A DNA stretch of 64,000 nucleotides from NCBI GenBank assembly GCA_017984755.1, contig JAGNYW010000005.1, positions 62,001-126,000 on the forward strand, given 5' to 3'. Positions 35,213 through 43,498 of this stretch are shown here, in pieces. The notes under the pieces were generated by a model. That model saw only the letters and a list, made by a program, of their open reading frames with translations, made no database searches and was not told the DNA's origin. This DNA is from Methyloversatilis sp. GTDB taxonomy: Bacteria; Pseudomonadota; Gammaproteobacteria; Burkholderiales; Rhodocyclaceae. Positions within the stretch are counted from its first letter, which is position 1, and every line of letters starts with the position of its first letter. The position numbers and the translations under genes are program-made.

Positions 35213-35886
35213 GACGCTCGCCGGCGGCGCATCAGACGTTCGACCAGTCCGTAGCTGATGGCGATGGTGACCAGCGATACCAGCAGCAGCAGCGCGGCCA
35301 TCGCGCCGGCCGAGGCGTGATCGAAGGCCTGCGAGCGGTCATAGATAGAAATGGCGACGGTCTGCGTCTCACCCGGAATATTGCCGCCAACCATCAGTAC
35401 CACGCCGAATTCACCCAGCGTGTGCGCAAACGTGAGAACGCAGGCGGACAGGATGCCCGGCCAGGCGAGCGGCAGTTCGATGCGCTGCATAGCCTGCCTG
35501 AAAGTCAGCCCGCAACACTGCGCCGCTTCGCGGATTTCCGGGTCGATCGCCTCGAACGCGCGCTGAACCGGCTGCACGGCGAACGGAATGTTTACCACGA
35601 CCGAAGCCGCCACCAGACCGCCGAAGCTGAACGCCAGCGTATGACCGATCAGGGACTCCACCAGGCGGCCGAGCGCCGTCTGGTTGCCCATGGCCAGCAG
35701 CATGTAGTAGCCGACCACGGTGGGCGGCAATACCAGCGGCAGGGCAAGCAGACCTTCGATCCAGGGCTTGGCGCTCACCCGCGTGACGGCCAGCCAGCGC
35801 CCGAGAAGGATGGCCAGCGGGATTAGGATGACCAGCGTGACCAGCGCAAGCTTCGCCGACAGCGCAATGGCGGTCCAGTCCATCAT
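35209..35886 (-). CDS. modB: Molybdate ABC transporter permease ModB
   Basis: A 225-residue inner-membrane permease with about five hydrophobic helices. The coupling motif for the ATPase (EAAQCCGLTFRQAMQRIELP) sits around residues 135-155 and is followed by FAHTLGEFGVVLMVGGNIPG, which is highly typical of ModB. The start ATG at 35886 overlaps the modA stop (ATGA); a second ATG three bases on is also possible. An open extension upstream is the shadow of modA. Confidence 0.94.
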   Translation of the reverse strand: MMDWTAIALSAKLALVTLVILIPLAILLGRWLAVTRVSAKPWIEGLLALPLVLPPTVVGYYMLLAMGNQTALGRLVESLIGHTLAFSFGGLVAASVVVNIPFAVQPVQRAFEAIDPEIREAAQCCGLTFRQAMQRIELPLAWPGILSACVLTFAHTLGEFGVVLMVGGNIPGETQTVAISIYDRSQAFDHASAGAMAALLLLVSLVTIAISYGLVERLMRRRRAS

Positions 35887-36665
35887 CGGGCACCATCGTC
35901 CGGCAGCACGAAGCCGTTGCGCGACAGGATTTCGCGTGCGGCAGACTGCTGCAGATAGCCGTGGAATGCACGTGCCGTCGCGCCGGCATCGCGCAGCAGC
36001 ACCATGCGCTGGCGCAGGGGCTCGTCGGCATGCCATTCGGGCGGTATGGGCGCAAAGCTGCCGAGACGTGCGACTTCGGGCGCCTTCGACAGGGACAGTG
36101 GCACGATACCGCCCTGGCTCGACCCGGACGCCGCGAATTGCATGGCCTGGGCGGCGTTCTCGCCGAATACCAGCCGCGCTTCGATGGCCGTCCAGAGACC
36201 GGCATGCCTGAGCACAGCGCGCGCGGCGCGGCCGTAGGGTGCATGGTCGGGGTTGGCGATGGCAAAACGACGCAGCCGGCCGTCTTCGAGCGCGGCCTTC
36301 AGGTCGGTCAGTGCGCTGTCGGGGGAAAGCGGCGAGCCTTTGGGCGCAAACAGCACCAGCCGTCCGGTGGCGTAAAGCACGCCGCGATCCACGGTCAGCT
36401 TCCTGTCGGCCAGCCGGAAGATGAATTGCTCGTCGGCGGAAAGAAACAGTTCGAACGGCGCGCCCTGTTCGATCTGCTGCGTGAAATTGCCGGACGATCC
36501 GAAACTCAGCCGGATCTTCCGCCCGGTGTCCCGGGTGAAGCGCTGCGCGACCTCGGCCAATGCGAATTTGAGATCGGCCGCCGCTGCCACGACCGGCACA
36601 TCACCCGCCTGTGCGCCGAAGGACGTCGATAGCAGGCACAGCAGGGAAAGGATCAGCAGGCGCAT
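35883..36665 (-). CDS. modA: Molybdate-binding periplasmic protein ModA
   Basis: The solute-binding subunit of the molybdate importer. The ATG at 36665 gives a short signal peptide (MRLLILSLLCLLSTSFGAQA) and a mature protein with VAAAADLKFAL, FGSSGNFTQQIEQGAPFELF and NPDHAPYGRAA, the usual ModA ligand regions. The protein has 260 residues. The order modE-modA-modB-modC, all on one strand with overlaps, makes a complete uptake operon; users of molybdenum cofactor are not in this window. Confidence 0.93.
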   Translation of the reverse strand: MRLLILSLLCLLSTSFGAQAGDVPVVAAAADLKFALAEVAQRFTRDTGRKIRLSFGSSGNFTQQIEQGAPFELFLSADEQFIFRLADRKLTVDRGVLYATGRLVLFAPKGSPLSPDSALTDLKAALEDGRLRRFAIANPDHAPYGRAARAVLRHAGLWTAIEARLVFGENAAQAMQFAASGSSQGGIVPLSLSKAPEVARLGSFAPIPPEWHADEPLRQRMVLLRDAGATARAFHGYLQQSAAREILSRNGFVLPDDGAR

Positions 36666-36708
36666 GGAAGACAGGATCGCGTTCGGACCCGCAGGATATA
36701 ACGCCGCT

Positions 36709-37089
36709 TCAGACATCGCCAACCGGTTGCGGCAGCAGGGCCAGCAGATCGCTCAGTTCCTGCGTGCAGGCGCCGGCCAGAGCCGCTTCGAGTGAAGCGT
36801 AGCGCGCCACGAGCGCCTCGCCCAGCGGCGTCAGGTGAGCACCGCCGCCGCCTTTACCTCCTGCCGATGCTTCGACAACGGGTTTGCCGAAGCCCTGATT
36901 CAGCGAATCGATGAGCAACCACGCACGCTTGTAGGTCATGCCCATGGCACGCGCCGCTGCGCTGATCGAACGGGTTTCGGCGACCCGCCGCAGCAGATCG
37001 ATCTTGCCCGGCCCCACGGCAATGCAGCTGCCAAGGTAAAGACGGGGGCGCACCAGCGTCGGGTGGGCAGAAAGTATTGGATCCATCAT
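36709..37089 (-). CDS. modE: ModE-like LysR-type winged-helix molybdate regulator
   Basis: A 126-residue protein equal to the N-terminal DNA-binding domain of ModE: a winged helix with RRVAETRSISAAARAMGMTY, KRAWLLIDSLNQ and the Gly-rich wing GGKGGGGAHLTPLG. It lacks the C-terminal molbindin domains, so how it senses molybdate is unclear; short ModE proteins of this sort are common next to mod operons. The start is one of two adjacent ATGs at 37089 or 37086. It precedes modA by 43 bases and is divergent from arsR. Confidence 0.85.
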   Translation of the reverse strand: MMDPILSAHPTLVRPRLYLGSCIAVGPGKIDLLRRVAETRSISAAARAMGMTYKRAWLLIDSLNQGFGKPVVEASAGGKGGGGAHLTPLGEALVARYASLEAALAGACTQELSDLLALLPQPVGDV

Positions 37090-37142
37090 CGCAAGGTTAG
37101 CGCAGCGACGGCCAGGTGCGTCGGCGTGAATGAGGCAGGCAC

Positions 37143-37171
37143 TTGAACGCAGAAAATAATTCAACTATATT
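37143..37171 (+). promoter_or_regulatory. Sigma-70 promoter of ars operon
   Basis: TTGAAC (37143-37148) and TATATT (37166-37171) are exactly 17 bases apart, close to consensus. The predicted start site, seven bases past the -10, is base 37178, which is the A of the arsR ATG. The arsR mRNA may therefore be leaderless. Confidence 0.7.
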
Positions 37172-37176
37172 TGAAT
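37159..37176. promoter_or_regulatory. ArsR operator, inverted repeat over the -10 box
   Basis: Perfect half sites ATTCAA (37159-37164) and TTGAAT (37171-37176) flank CTATAT. The repeat covers the -10 element and ends one base before the arsR ATG, so a bound ArsR dimer would block RNA polymerase and start of transcription directly. This matches the AT-rich dyads known for ArsR family repressors. Confidence 0.7.
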
Positions 37177-37177
37177 C

Positions 37178-37510
37178 ATGGAAGAACAACTCGCCGTACA
37201 GTCATTGGCAGCACTTGCGCAGGAAGCGCGCCTGCGCATATTCCGTGCCCTCGTGGTTGCCGGCGAGGAGGGTATGACACCAGGTGCCCTCGGCGACGTG
37301 CTGGGGCTTGCCGCCACCACGCTGTCCTTTCATCTGAAGGAACTGACCCGGGCGGGCCTGCTGACGCAGGCGCGGGCCGGCCGCAACCTGATCTACCGGG
37401 CCGACTATGCGCACATGAATGCGCTGCTGGCCTATCTGACCGAAAACTGCTGCCGCGGCGCGCCGTGCATCGACCCGGCAACCACAACCATCAATTGCAG
37501 CAATTGCTGA
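37178..37510 (+). CDS. arsR: Arsenite-responsive repressor ArsR
   Basis: A 110-residue winged-helix repressor. The recognition region is LAATTLSFHLKELTRAG, followed by the wing. There is no Cys in the DNA-binding helix; instead Cys91, Cys92, Cys97, Cys107 and Cys110 lie in the C-terminal part (NCCRGAPC and NCSNC). This resembles the Acidithiobacillus-type ArsR, which binds As(III) by C-terminal cysteines. It is the first gene of the ars operon, has no Shine-Dalgarno, and its ATG coincides with the predicted transcription start. It likely represses itself through the overlapping operator. Confidence 0.92.
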   Translation: MEEQLAVQSLAALAQEARLRIFRALVVAGEEGMTPGALGDVLGLAATTLSFHLKELTRAGLLTQARAGRNLIYRADYAHMNALLAYLTENCCRGAPCIDPATTTINCSNC

Positions 37511-37522
37511 ACGGAGTCCGTC

Positions 37523-38029
37523 ATGAAACGTTTCCATGTCCATCTGCATGTCGATGATCTGGCGAAAAGCATCGCCTTCTACACGGCACTTTTTTCGTCG
37601 AAGCCGGCCCGCAGCGAAGCCGACTACGCAAAGTGGATGCTGCAGGATCCGCCGGTGAATTTCGCGATTTCGACGCGCGGCACTCACGCAGGCATCGATC
37701 ATCTCGGCATCCAGACCGACGATCCGGCCGAACTGGCGGCCATGAAGGCGCGTGCCGAAGCGGCGGACATGGCCTTGCTCGACGAGGGTGAAACGACATG
37801 CTGCTATGCCCGCAGCGAAAAGCACTGGGTGACCGACCCGCAGGGCATCGCCTGGGAACATTTCCATACGCTGGGCAATATTCCGGTCTTCAACGAAGCG
37901 GCGCAGGAAGCCGGGATTCCTGTCGCCGAAGCCACCGCTGGCTCTGCATGCTGCGCACCCAGGGCACCGGTCGCACGCGGCAAGCCGCTCGGCATCGGCG
38001 TGAAGGGCTCCGGTTCCGGCTGCTGCTGA
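37523..38029 (+). CDS. arsI: ArsI-type glyoxalase-fold C-As lyase (CadI family)
   Basis: A vicinal-oxygen-chelate protein of 168 residues. Candidate Fe(II) ligands His5, His60 and Glu112 (in WEHF) and the vicinal pair Cys93-Cys94 in ETTCCYARSEK match the pattern described for ArsI, the dioxygenase that splits the C-As bond of trivalent organoarsenicals such as methylarsenite. Two further Cys pairs occur in the tail (143-144 and 167-168). ACGGAG precedes the ATG. Position between arsR and arsC supports an arsenic role; CadI-type proteins without proven lyase activity have the same fold, so the exact activity is inferred. Confidence 0.82.
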   Translation: MKRFHVHLHVDDLAKSIAFYTALFSSKPARSEADYAKWMLQDPPVNFAISTRGTHAGIDHLGIQTDDPAELAAMKARAEAADMALLDEGETTCCYARSEKHWVTDPQGIAWEHFHTLGNIPVFNEAAQEAGIPVAEATAGSACCAPRAPVARGKPLGIGVKGSGSGCC

Positions 38030-38030
38030 C

Positions 38031-38522
38031 ATGAGTGCGCCGTTGAACGTACTCTTTCTGTGCACGCACAATTCGGCACGCAGCGTGCTGGCCGAATGCC
38101 TGCTCAATCACCTCGGGCAGGGACGCTTCCGTGCCTTTTCGGCCGGCAGCCAGCCGGGCGGACGGGTCAATCCGTTCGTGCTGCAGGTGCTGTCCGAGCA
38201 GGGCATAGCCACGACCGGCGTGCGCAGCAAATCGTGGGACGAATTCGCGACGACCGGTGCGCCCAGGATGGACCTGATCATTACCGTGTGCGACAGCGCA
38301 GCCAACGAAATCTGTCCGGTCTGGCCCGGTCATCCGGCCACGGCGCACTGGGGCTACGCAGACCCGTCAGTCACGGCTGGCAGTGATGCAGCGAAGCTCG
38401 TCGCCTTCAGGGACACGCTGGCGCTCATGCGGCGGCGCATCGAAATACTCGTGGTGCTGCCTGCCGACAGGCTGCAGGCGCTGAAGATCGAACAGACGGC
38501 GCGCAGTCTGGCCGACACCTGA
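38031..38522 (+). CDS. arsC: Arsenate reductase ArsC, low-molecular-weight phosphatase type
   Basis: Reduces arsenate to arsenite for export. The 163-residue protein has the LMW-PTPase P-loop CTHNSAR (Cys11 to Arg17) and the aspartate in WGYADPS. The enzymes of this fold use thioredoxin or glutaredoxin/mycothiol; additional cysteines here (Cys near 82 and 90) could serve as the recycling pair but this is not certain. It starts two bases after arsI and precedes the efflux gene by 11 bases. Confidence 0.88.
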   Translation: MSAPLNVLFLCTHNSARSVLAECLLNHLGQGRFRAFSAGSQPGGRVNPFVLQVLSEQGIATTGVRSKSWDEFATTGAPRMDLIITVCDSAANEICPVWPGHPATAHWGYADPSVTAGSDAAKLVAFRDTLALMRRRIEILVVLPADRLQALKIEQTARSLADT

Positions 38523-38533
38523 AGCGGATCATC

Positions 38534-39541
38534 ATGGGATTGTTCGAACGCTACCTCAGCGTCTGGGTCGGCTTGTGCATCGCAATCGGCGTCGGCCTCG
38601 GGCTGGTTGCACCGGCGGGTTTTCAGCGCATTGCGTCGGTTGAATTCGCCCACGTCAATCTGGTAGTGGCCGTACTGATCTGGGTGATGATCTATCCGAT
38701 GATGATCCAGATCGACTTCGCGGCGGTGAAGGATGTCGGTCGTCGTCCGCAGGGCCTGTTCCTGACGCTGGTGATCAACTGGCTGGTCAAGCCTTTCACG
38801 ATGACCGCGCTGGGCGTGCTGTTCTTCCGACATGTATTCGCGTCCTGGGTTGATCCGCAGTCGGCCAGCGAGTACATCGCAGGAATGATCCTGCTCGGCG
38901 TCGCGCCGTGCACCGCCATGGTGTTTGTATGGAGCCAGCTGACGAAGGGTGATCCGGCCTACACGCTGGTGCAGGTATCGGTGAACGACCTGGTCATGGT
39001 GTTCGCCTTTGCACCGATCGCGGCGGTTCTGCTCGGTGTCACGGACGTTGCAGTGCCCTGGCAGACCTTGTTCCTGTCGACCGTGCTGTATGTGGTGCTT
39101 CCCTTGTCGGCCGGTGCAGTGACACGACGATGCCTCCGAGAGCCCGGGGCATTGGCGCGTCTGGTGACCCGTCTGAAACCCTGGTCCATCGTCGGCTTGC
39201 TCGCCACGGTGGTACTCCTGTTCGGTTTCCAGGCAGAAACGATCATGGCAAAACCGTTCGTGATCGTACTGATCGCCATTCCACTTGTGCTGCAGACGTA
39301 CGGCATCTTTGCGCTGGGTTTCATTGCCGCGCGGTGGATGAGGCTGCCGGTGGGTATCGCAGCACCGGCCTGCCTCATCGGCACATCCAATTTTTTCGAG
39401 CTCGCGGTGGCCGTCGCGATCTCGCTGTTCGGCCTGAATTCGGGCGCAGCACTTGCGACTGTTGTGGGGGTGCTGGTCGAAGTGCCGGTCATGCTTTCTC
39501 TGGTGGCCTTCATCAACCGCAATCGCGGCTACTTCGGATAG
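38534..39541 (+). CDS. acr3: Arsenite efflux transporter Acr3
   Basis: A 335-residue inner-membrane carrier with about ten hydrophobic helices, of the BASS/ACR3 superfamily. The conserved thiolate motif [13 protein letters not shown] carries Cys126, and the conserved Glu lies in [11 protein letters not shown]. Acr3 extrudes As(OH)3 using the proton gradient. It is the last ars gene. A 7-bp inverted repeat follows at 39552-39575 but without a T tract downstream. Confidence 0.93.
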   Translation: MGLFERYLSVWVGLCIAIGVGLGLVAPAGFQRIASVEFAHVNLVVAVLIWVMIYPMMIQIDFAAVKDVGRRPQGLFLTLVINWLVKPFTMTALGVLFFRHVFASWVDPQSASEYIAGMILLGVAPCTAMVFVWSQLTKGDPAYTLVQVSVNDLVMVFAFAPIAAVLLGVTDVAVPWQTLFLSTVLYVVLPLSAGAVTRRCLREPGALARLVTRLKPWSIVGLLATVVLLFGFQAETIMAKPFVIVLIAIPLVLQTYGIFALGFIAARWMRLPVGIAAPACLIGTSNFFELAVAVAISLFGLNSGAALATVVGVLVEVPVMLSLVAFINRNRGYFG

Positions 39542-39874
39542 ACATCCTTTTTTGCGGGGGCTTGCACTCCCGCAATCAACCCCCAACTTCCTGGAACCAG
39601 TCAGAAGCTCACCGCTCTAACGCCGCGTGCGCAACCGGAGCGGGGAGTATGCACAGTTACCTCGCGGATGGCACCTTGATGTATTGAGTACAATTCAATT
39701 GCGAAAAATCATTTTCGCGCCGCGGCGGACCTGTCGGGATCGAGGCCACCGATGGTTGATTGAACGGATGCAAGCTTGAGTGGAAATTTTTTTAGAACGA
39801 GTCTAAAATCTCGTTCGCTTGAGCAGAGTAGAAGAACAGCGTTCTCCACCCACAAATCCAGAAAGGAAATACTG
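39542..39874. promoter_or_regulatory. Intergenic region between acr3 and ahpC with several dyads
   Basis: These 333 bases have no supported gene. They hold TTGCGGG/CCCGCAA (39552-39558 and 39569-39575), GCGAAAA/TTTTCGC (39701-39707 and 39712-39718) and two overlapping perfect 7-bp dyads just upstream of ahpC: TTTTAGA/TCTAAAA (39790-39796, 39802-39808) and GAACGAG/CTCGTTC (39795-39801, 39810-39816). The last pair is a candidate regulator site or alternative RNA fold. AAAGGAA at 39862-39868 is the ahpC ribosome site. The block from about 39660 is AT-richer than its flanks. Confidence 0.6.
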
Positions 39875-40438
39875 ATGTCTCTCATCGGCACAACCGTCAA
39901 ACCCTTCAAGGCAACGACCTACCACAACGGCAAGTTCGTCGACATCACCGAAGCCGACCTGAAGGGAAAGTGGTCCGCATTCGTGTTCTACCCGGCTGAC
40001 TTCACGTTCGTGTGTCCGACCGAACTGGGCGATCTGGCTGATACGTATGCCGAGTTCCAGAAGATCGGCTGCGAAATCTACGCCATTTCGACTGACACGC
40101 ACTTCGTGCACAAGGGCTGGGCCGATGCATCGGACACCATCCGCAAGATCAAGTACCCGATGATCGGCGACCCGACGGGCGCGATCACCCGCAACTTCGA
40201 CGTGATGATCGAAGAAGCAGGTCTGGCACTGCGCGGCACGTTCGTGATCGATCCGGAAGGCAAGATCCGCATGGCTGAAATCGTCGAACTCGGCATCGGT
40301 CGCGACGCGAAGGAACTGCTGCGCAAGGTTCAGGCTGCCCAGTACGTGACGTCGCATCCGGGCGAAGTCTGCCCCGCCAAGTGGACCCCGGGCGCTCAGT
40401 CGATGACCCCGTCGCTCGACCTGGTCGGCAAGATCTAA
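39875..40438 (+). CDS. ahpC: Alkyl hydroperoxide reductase peroxiredoxin AhpC
   Basis: A 187-residue 2-Cys peroxiredoxin that reduces hydrogen peroxide and organic peroxides. The peroxidatic Cys47 is in FVCPTE and the resolving Cys166 in HPGEVCPAKW. The chosen ATG at 39875 has a strong AAAGGAA site seven bases upstream; an in-frame extension to 39776 is not needed. Codon use is strongly biased to C-ending codons, as for highly expressed genes. Its reductase ahpF follows after 123 bases. Confidence 0.98.
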   Translation: MSLIGTTVKPFKATTYHNGKFVDITEADLKGKWSAFVFYPADFTFVCPTELGDLADTYAEFQKIGCEIYAISTDTHFVHKGWADASDTIRKIKYPMIGDPTGAITRNFDVMIEEAGLALRGTFVIDPEGKIRMAEIVELGIGRDAKELLRKVQAAQYVTSHPGEVCPAKWTPGAQSMTPSLDLVGKI

Positions 40439-40455
40439 CAGCTTCACCGTCGTAC

Positions 40456-40495
40456 ACGCCCGGGTCCAGGATGCTCGACAGCCTGGCCCGGGCGT
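40456..40495 (+). terminator. Terminator-like hairpin between ahpC and ahpF
   Basis: ACGCCCGGG (40456-40464) and CCAGG pair with CCTGG and CCCGGGCGT (40482-40495), a 14-bp stem with one bulged base and an 11-base loop, followed by TTTCAATTT. This imperfect terminator would give more ahpC than ahpF transcript, as needed for their unequal stoichiometry (inference). Confidence 0.6.
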
Positions 40496-40501
40496 TTCAA
40501 T

Positions 40502-40539
40502 TTGTACGTTCCACTTGTACGTTCCGATTTGCACGTTTC
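40502..40539 (+). repeat. Three tandem 11-base repeats upstream of ahpF
   Basis: TTGTACGTTCC occurs at 40502-40512 and 40515-40525, with a diverged third copy TTGCACGTTTC at 40529-40539, so the period is 13-14 bases. They lie between the ahpC-ahpF hairpin and the ahpF ribosome site. Origin by slippage or a function in binding a regulator are both possible. Confidence 0.75.
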
Positions 40540-40561
40540 GAACAGGAAAGCCGAACCGACC

Positions 40562-42139
40562 ATGCTTGATGCCACCCTCAAGAGCCAGTTGCAGGCCTAT
40601 CTCGCCAAGCTTGTCCACCCGATTGAGCTGGTAGCGTCGCTGGACGACAGCGATTCCTCGCGCGAACTCCATTCATTGCTGGTTGAAATCGCCGAACTTT
40701 CGAATCTCATCACGCTGATCGAAAGGCGCGATGATGACGAGCGCAAACCCTCGTTTTCGATCAATCGCAAGGGCGGAGACATGGGGCTGCGTTTCGCGGC
40801 CATTCCGCTCGGTCACGAATTCACCTCGCTTGTGCTCGCGCTGCTGCAGGCCGGCGGCCACCCGCCCAAGGTCGAGCCCGAGATAATCGAGCAGGTCAAG
40901 GCGCTGGACGATGACTTCAGTTTCGAAGTCTTCATGTCCCTGTCCTGCCACAACTGCCCGGATGTCGTGCAGGCACTCAACCTCATGGCAGTGCTGAACC
41001 CGCGTGTCCGCGTGGTGACGATCGACGGTGCGCTGTTCCAGAAGGAAGTCGAAACGCGCCAGATCATGGCGGTTCCGATGATCTTCCTGAACGGCGAACA
41101 CTTCGGTCAGGGACGCATGACCATCGAGGAAATCCTGCCCAGACTCGATACCAAGGTCGCCGCGCGCGAAGCCGAGAAGGTTTCGGCACGGGCACCGTTC
41201 GACGTACTGATCGTCGGCGGCGGGCCAGCCGGCGCGGCCGCAGCAATCTATGCAGCGCGCAAGGGCATCCGTACCGGCATCGTCGCAGAACGGTTCGGCG
41301 GCCAGGTGATGGATACGCTGGGCATCGAGAATTTCATTTCGGTGAAGGAAACCGAAGGCCCGAAGCTGGTCGCCGCCCTTGAAGAACACGTGAAGGCCTA
41401 CGACATCGACGTGATGAACCTGCAACGGGTGGAAAAACTGGTGCCGGCGTCGGAATCGCCGGACGGCCTGATCACGCTGTCGCTGGCCAGCGGCGCCACG
41501 CTGAAGAGCCGCTCCGTCATTCTGTCCACCGGCGCGCGCTGGCGCGAAATCAACGTCCCGGGCGAACGCGAATACCGCAATCACGGCGTTGCCTACTGCC
41601 CGCATTGCGACGGCCCGCTGTTCAAGGGCAAGAACGTTGCCGTGATCGGTGGCGGCAATTCGGGCGTCGAAGCCGCAATCGATCTCGCCGGTGTGGTCGG
41701 GCACGTGACGCTGATCGAATTCGACAGGCAGCTGCGCGCCGATGCCGTGCTTCAGCGCAAACTGCTGAGCCTGCCCAATGTCCGCGTGATCACGCATGCG
41801 CAGACAAAGGACATCGTCGGCGACGGCAGGAAGGTGAATGGCCTGAACTACGTCGATCGCACCAGCGGCGAAATGAACCATGTCGATCTGGAAGGTGTGT
41901 TCATCCAGATAGGTCTGGTACCCAACACCGAATGGCTGAAGGGGTCGTCACTGGGTCTGTCGAAGTACGGCGAAATCGAAATCGATGCGCGCTGCGAAAC
42001 GTCGATCCCCGGCGTGTTCGCGGCAGGCGACGTGACGACCGTGCCGTACAAGCAGATCATTATTGCCATGGGTGAAGGATCGAAGGCGGCAATCAGTGCC
42101 TTCGATCACCTGATCCGTCACTCGGCACCGGCTGCCTGA
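40562..42139 (+). CDS. ahpF: Alkyl hydroperoxide reductase subunit F
   Basis: AhpF passes electrons from NADH through FAD and two disulfides to AhpC. The 525 residues comprise an N-terminal double thioredoxin-like domain with Cys129-xx-Cys132 (SCHNCPD), an FAD domain ([15 protein letters not shown], about 218-232), the redox pair Cys346-xx-Cys349 (YCPHCDG) and an NADH-binding loop ([12 protein letters not shown]). The ATG at 40562 ([10 protein letters not shown]) with AGGAAAG upstream was chosen over a longer frame that would run through the repeats. A large perfect hairpin follows the gene. Confidence 0.98.
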   Translation: MLDATLKSQLQAYLAKLVHPIELVASLDDSDSSRELHSLLVEIAELSNLITLIERRDDDERKPSFSINRKGGDMGLRFAAIPLGHEFTSLVLALLQAGGHPPKVEPEIIEQVKALDDDFSFEVFMSLSCHNCPDVVQALNLMAVLNPRVRVVTIDGALFQKEVETRQIMAVPMIFLNGEHFGQGRMTIEEILPRLDTKVAAREAEKVSARAPFDVLIVGGGPAGAAAAIYAARKGIRTGIVAERFGGQVMDTLGIENFISVKETEGPKLVAALEEHVKAYDIDVMNLQRVEKLVPASESPDGLITLSLASGATLKSRSVILSTGARWREINVPGEREYRNHGVAYCPHCDGPLFKGKNVAVIGGGNSGVEAAIDLAGVVGHVTLIEFDRQLRADAVLQRKLLSLPNVRVITHAQTKDIVGDGRKVNGLNYVDRTSGEMNHVDLEGVFIQIGLVPNTEWLKGSSLGLSKYGEIEIDARCETSIPGVFAAGDVTTVPYKQIIIAMGEGSKAAISAFDHLIRHSAPAA

Positions 42140-42164
42140 CGCTGAGCCGGAACCCCGGCCAGGA

Positions 42165-42197
42165 GCGGGACCGGCGGTAAGATACCGCCGGTCCCGC
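42165..42197. repeat. Perfect 15-bp hairpin after ahpF
   Basis: GCGGGACCGGCGGTA (42165-42179) and its complement at 42183-42197 are separated by only three bases. There is no T tract on either side, so it is not a classical terminator; it may stabilise the ahpF mRNA 3' end or block read-through into the CopD-like gene. Confidence 0.8.
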
Positions 42198-42238
42198 CGC
42201 AGCATCCGTCGCGAAGGGACTCCAACGGAAACTTCGCC

Positions 42239-42706
42239 ATGCATGCGTACACCCTTCTGCTGTTCTTTCACCTCGCCGCAGTCACTCTCTGGGTCGGTGG
42301 CATGTTCTTCGCGTACGTCTGTCTGCGGCCGGTCGCCGCCATCCAGCTCGAACCGCCTGCACGCCTGCGTCTCTGGCGCGGTGTGTTCGGTCGTTTCTTC
42401 CCCTGGGTATGGGGCGCCGTCCCGGCCATACTGGCCAGTGGTCTGGCCATGATGCTCGCTGTCGGCATGAAGGCGGCGCCGGTGCACTGGCATCTGATGT
42501 TCGTGCTGGGTCTGGTCATGATGCTCGTCTTCGCCCACGTGTATTTTTCGCCCTACCGGCGTCTGATCCGTGCCGTCGACCAGAATGACTGGCCGGCCGG
42601 CAGCGCCGCACTGGCGCAGATCCGCAAGCTGGTGGCCCTCAACACCACACTCGGGTTCATCACGATCGCGATCGCCACCATCGGTCGCAGGCTGGCTGGC
42701 GGATGA
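42239..42706 (+). CDS. CopD-like integral membrane protein
   Basis: A 155-residue protein with four hydrophobic helices (about 5-27, 45-75, 82-103, 128-150). Helix 1 holds a His in LLFFHLAAVTLWVGGMFF, the pattern of the CopD/copper-resistance D family and of YphA-like membrane proteins, and another His cluster is VHWHLMFV. Function is unknown; a role in copper or heme handling is only suggested by the family. Its stop overlaps the next start (ATGA), so it is coupled to the methyltransferase gene. Confidence 0.7.
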   Translation: MHAYTLLLFFHLAAVTLWVGGMFFAYVCLRPVAAIQLEPPARLRLWRGVFGRFFPWVWGAVPAILASGLAMMLAVGMKAAPVHWHLMFVLGLVMMLVFAHVYFSPYRRLIRAVDQNDWPAGSAALAQIRKLVALNTTLGFITIAIATIGRRLAGG

Positions 42707-43479
42707 AGCACATCCAGTCGCGTGACAACCCGCAGTTCAAGCAGCTGCGAAGGCTTGCAACTTCGTCGCGTGCGAGGCGGGACGAAAAGACAACGCTGAT
42801 CGACGGCATTCACCTTTATCGCAGCTGCCTCGAAGCAGGCCTTCTGCCGCGCCTGACGCTGGTCGCACAACGTGCCGTCGATCAGATGGAAATCGCCGGT
42901 TTGATCGCCCGACAGCCGGGCGAGGCGATCGTCCTCGGTGATGCACTGTTCGACGAGCTGAGCCCGACCGATACGCCGACCGGCCTGCTCGCGGTGATCG
43001 ACATACCGGAGACTCCCATGACGTCGCCCACCGGCGATTGTCTGGTGCTCGATGCGGTGCAGGACAGCGGCAACCTCGGCACGCTGCTGCGCGCGGCCTG
43101 GGCCACCGGCGTACCGGACGTTCTGCTCACCCCCGGCTGCGCCCAGGCGTGGAGCCCGAAAGTGCTGCGCGCGGGGCAGGGCGCCCACTTCGGGCTGCGC
43201 ATCCGGGAGCAGTGCGATCTTGCCGATTCGCTGCAGGATTACCCGGGAAAGATCGTCGCCACACGCCTCGACGCAACGCGGTCGCTTTTTGCGCTCGACC
43301 TGCGCGGCCCTGTTGCATGGCTGTTCGGAAATGAAGGTGCCGGTCTGTCGCCTTCTGCCGGCAGCCTGGCGACCGACGCCGTGCGCATTCCGATGCCGGG
43401 GGCTGCGGAATCACTGAACGTGGCCATGGCGGCGACCGTGTGCCTTTTCGAGCAGGTGCGCCAGCGCCAGTCAGCCTGA
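42703..43479 (+). CDS. TrmH-family (SPOUT) RNA methyltransferase
   Basis: A 258-residue 2'-O-methyltransferase. The three SPOUT motifs are visible: VQDSGNLGTLLRAAWATG, AWLFGNEGAGLS and IPMPGAAESLNVAMAAT, which form the trefoil knot binding SAM. The N-terminal about 90 residues form the RNA-binding part. In related bacteria such a gene follows rnhB; here it is 9 kb away with the accessory block between. The RNA target (tRNA or rRNA) cannot be told. It converges on the response regulator gene with a 19-base gap. Confidence 0.92.
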   Translation: MKHIQSRDNPQFKQLRRLATSSRARRDEKTTLIDGIHLYRSCLEAGLLPRLTLVAQRAVDQMEIAGLIARQPGEAIVLGDALFDELSPTDTPTGLLAVIDIPETPMTSPTGDCLVLDAVQDSGNLGTLLRAAWATGVPDVLLTPGCAQAWSPKVLRAGQGAHFGLRIREQCDLADSLQDYPGKIVATRLDATRSLFALDLRGPVAWLFGNEGAGLSPSAGSLATDAVRIPMPGAAESLNVAMAATVCLFEQVRQRQSA

Positions 43480-43498
43480 TGGGCGCTTGAATGGCCGA

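Noticed and set aside
39552..39575. Hairpin TTGCGGG/CCCGCAA after acr3 considered as a terminator
   Set aside because: The T run lies before, not after, the stem in the direction of acr3, and on the other strand it is an A run.
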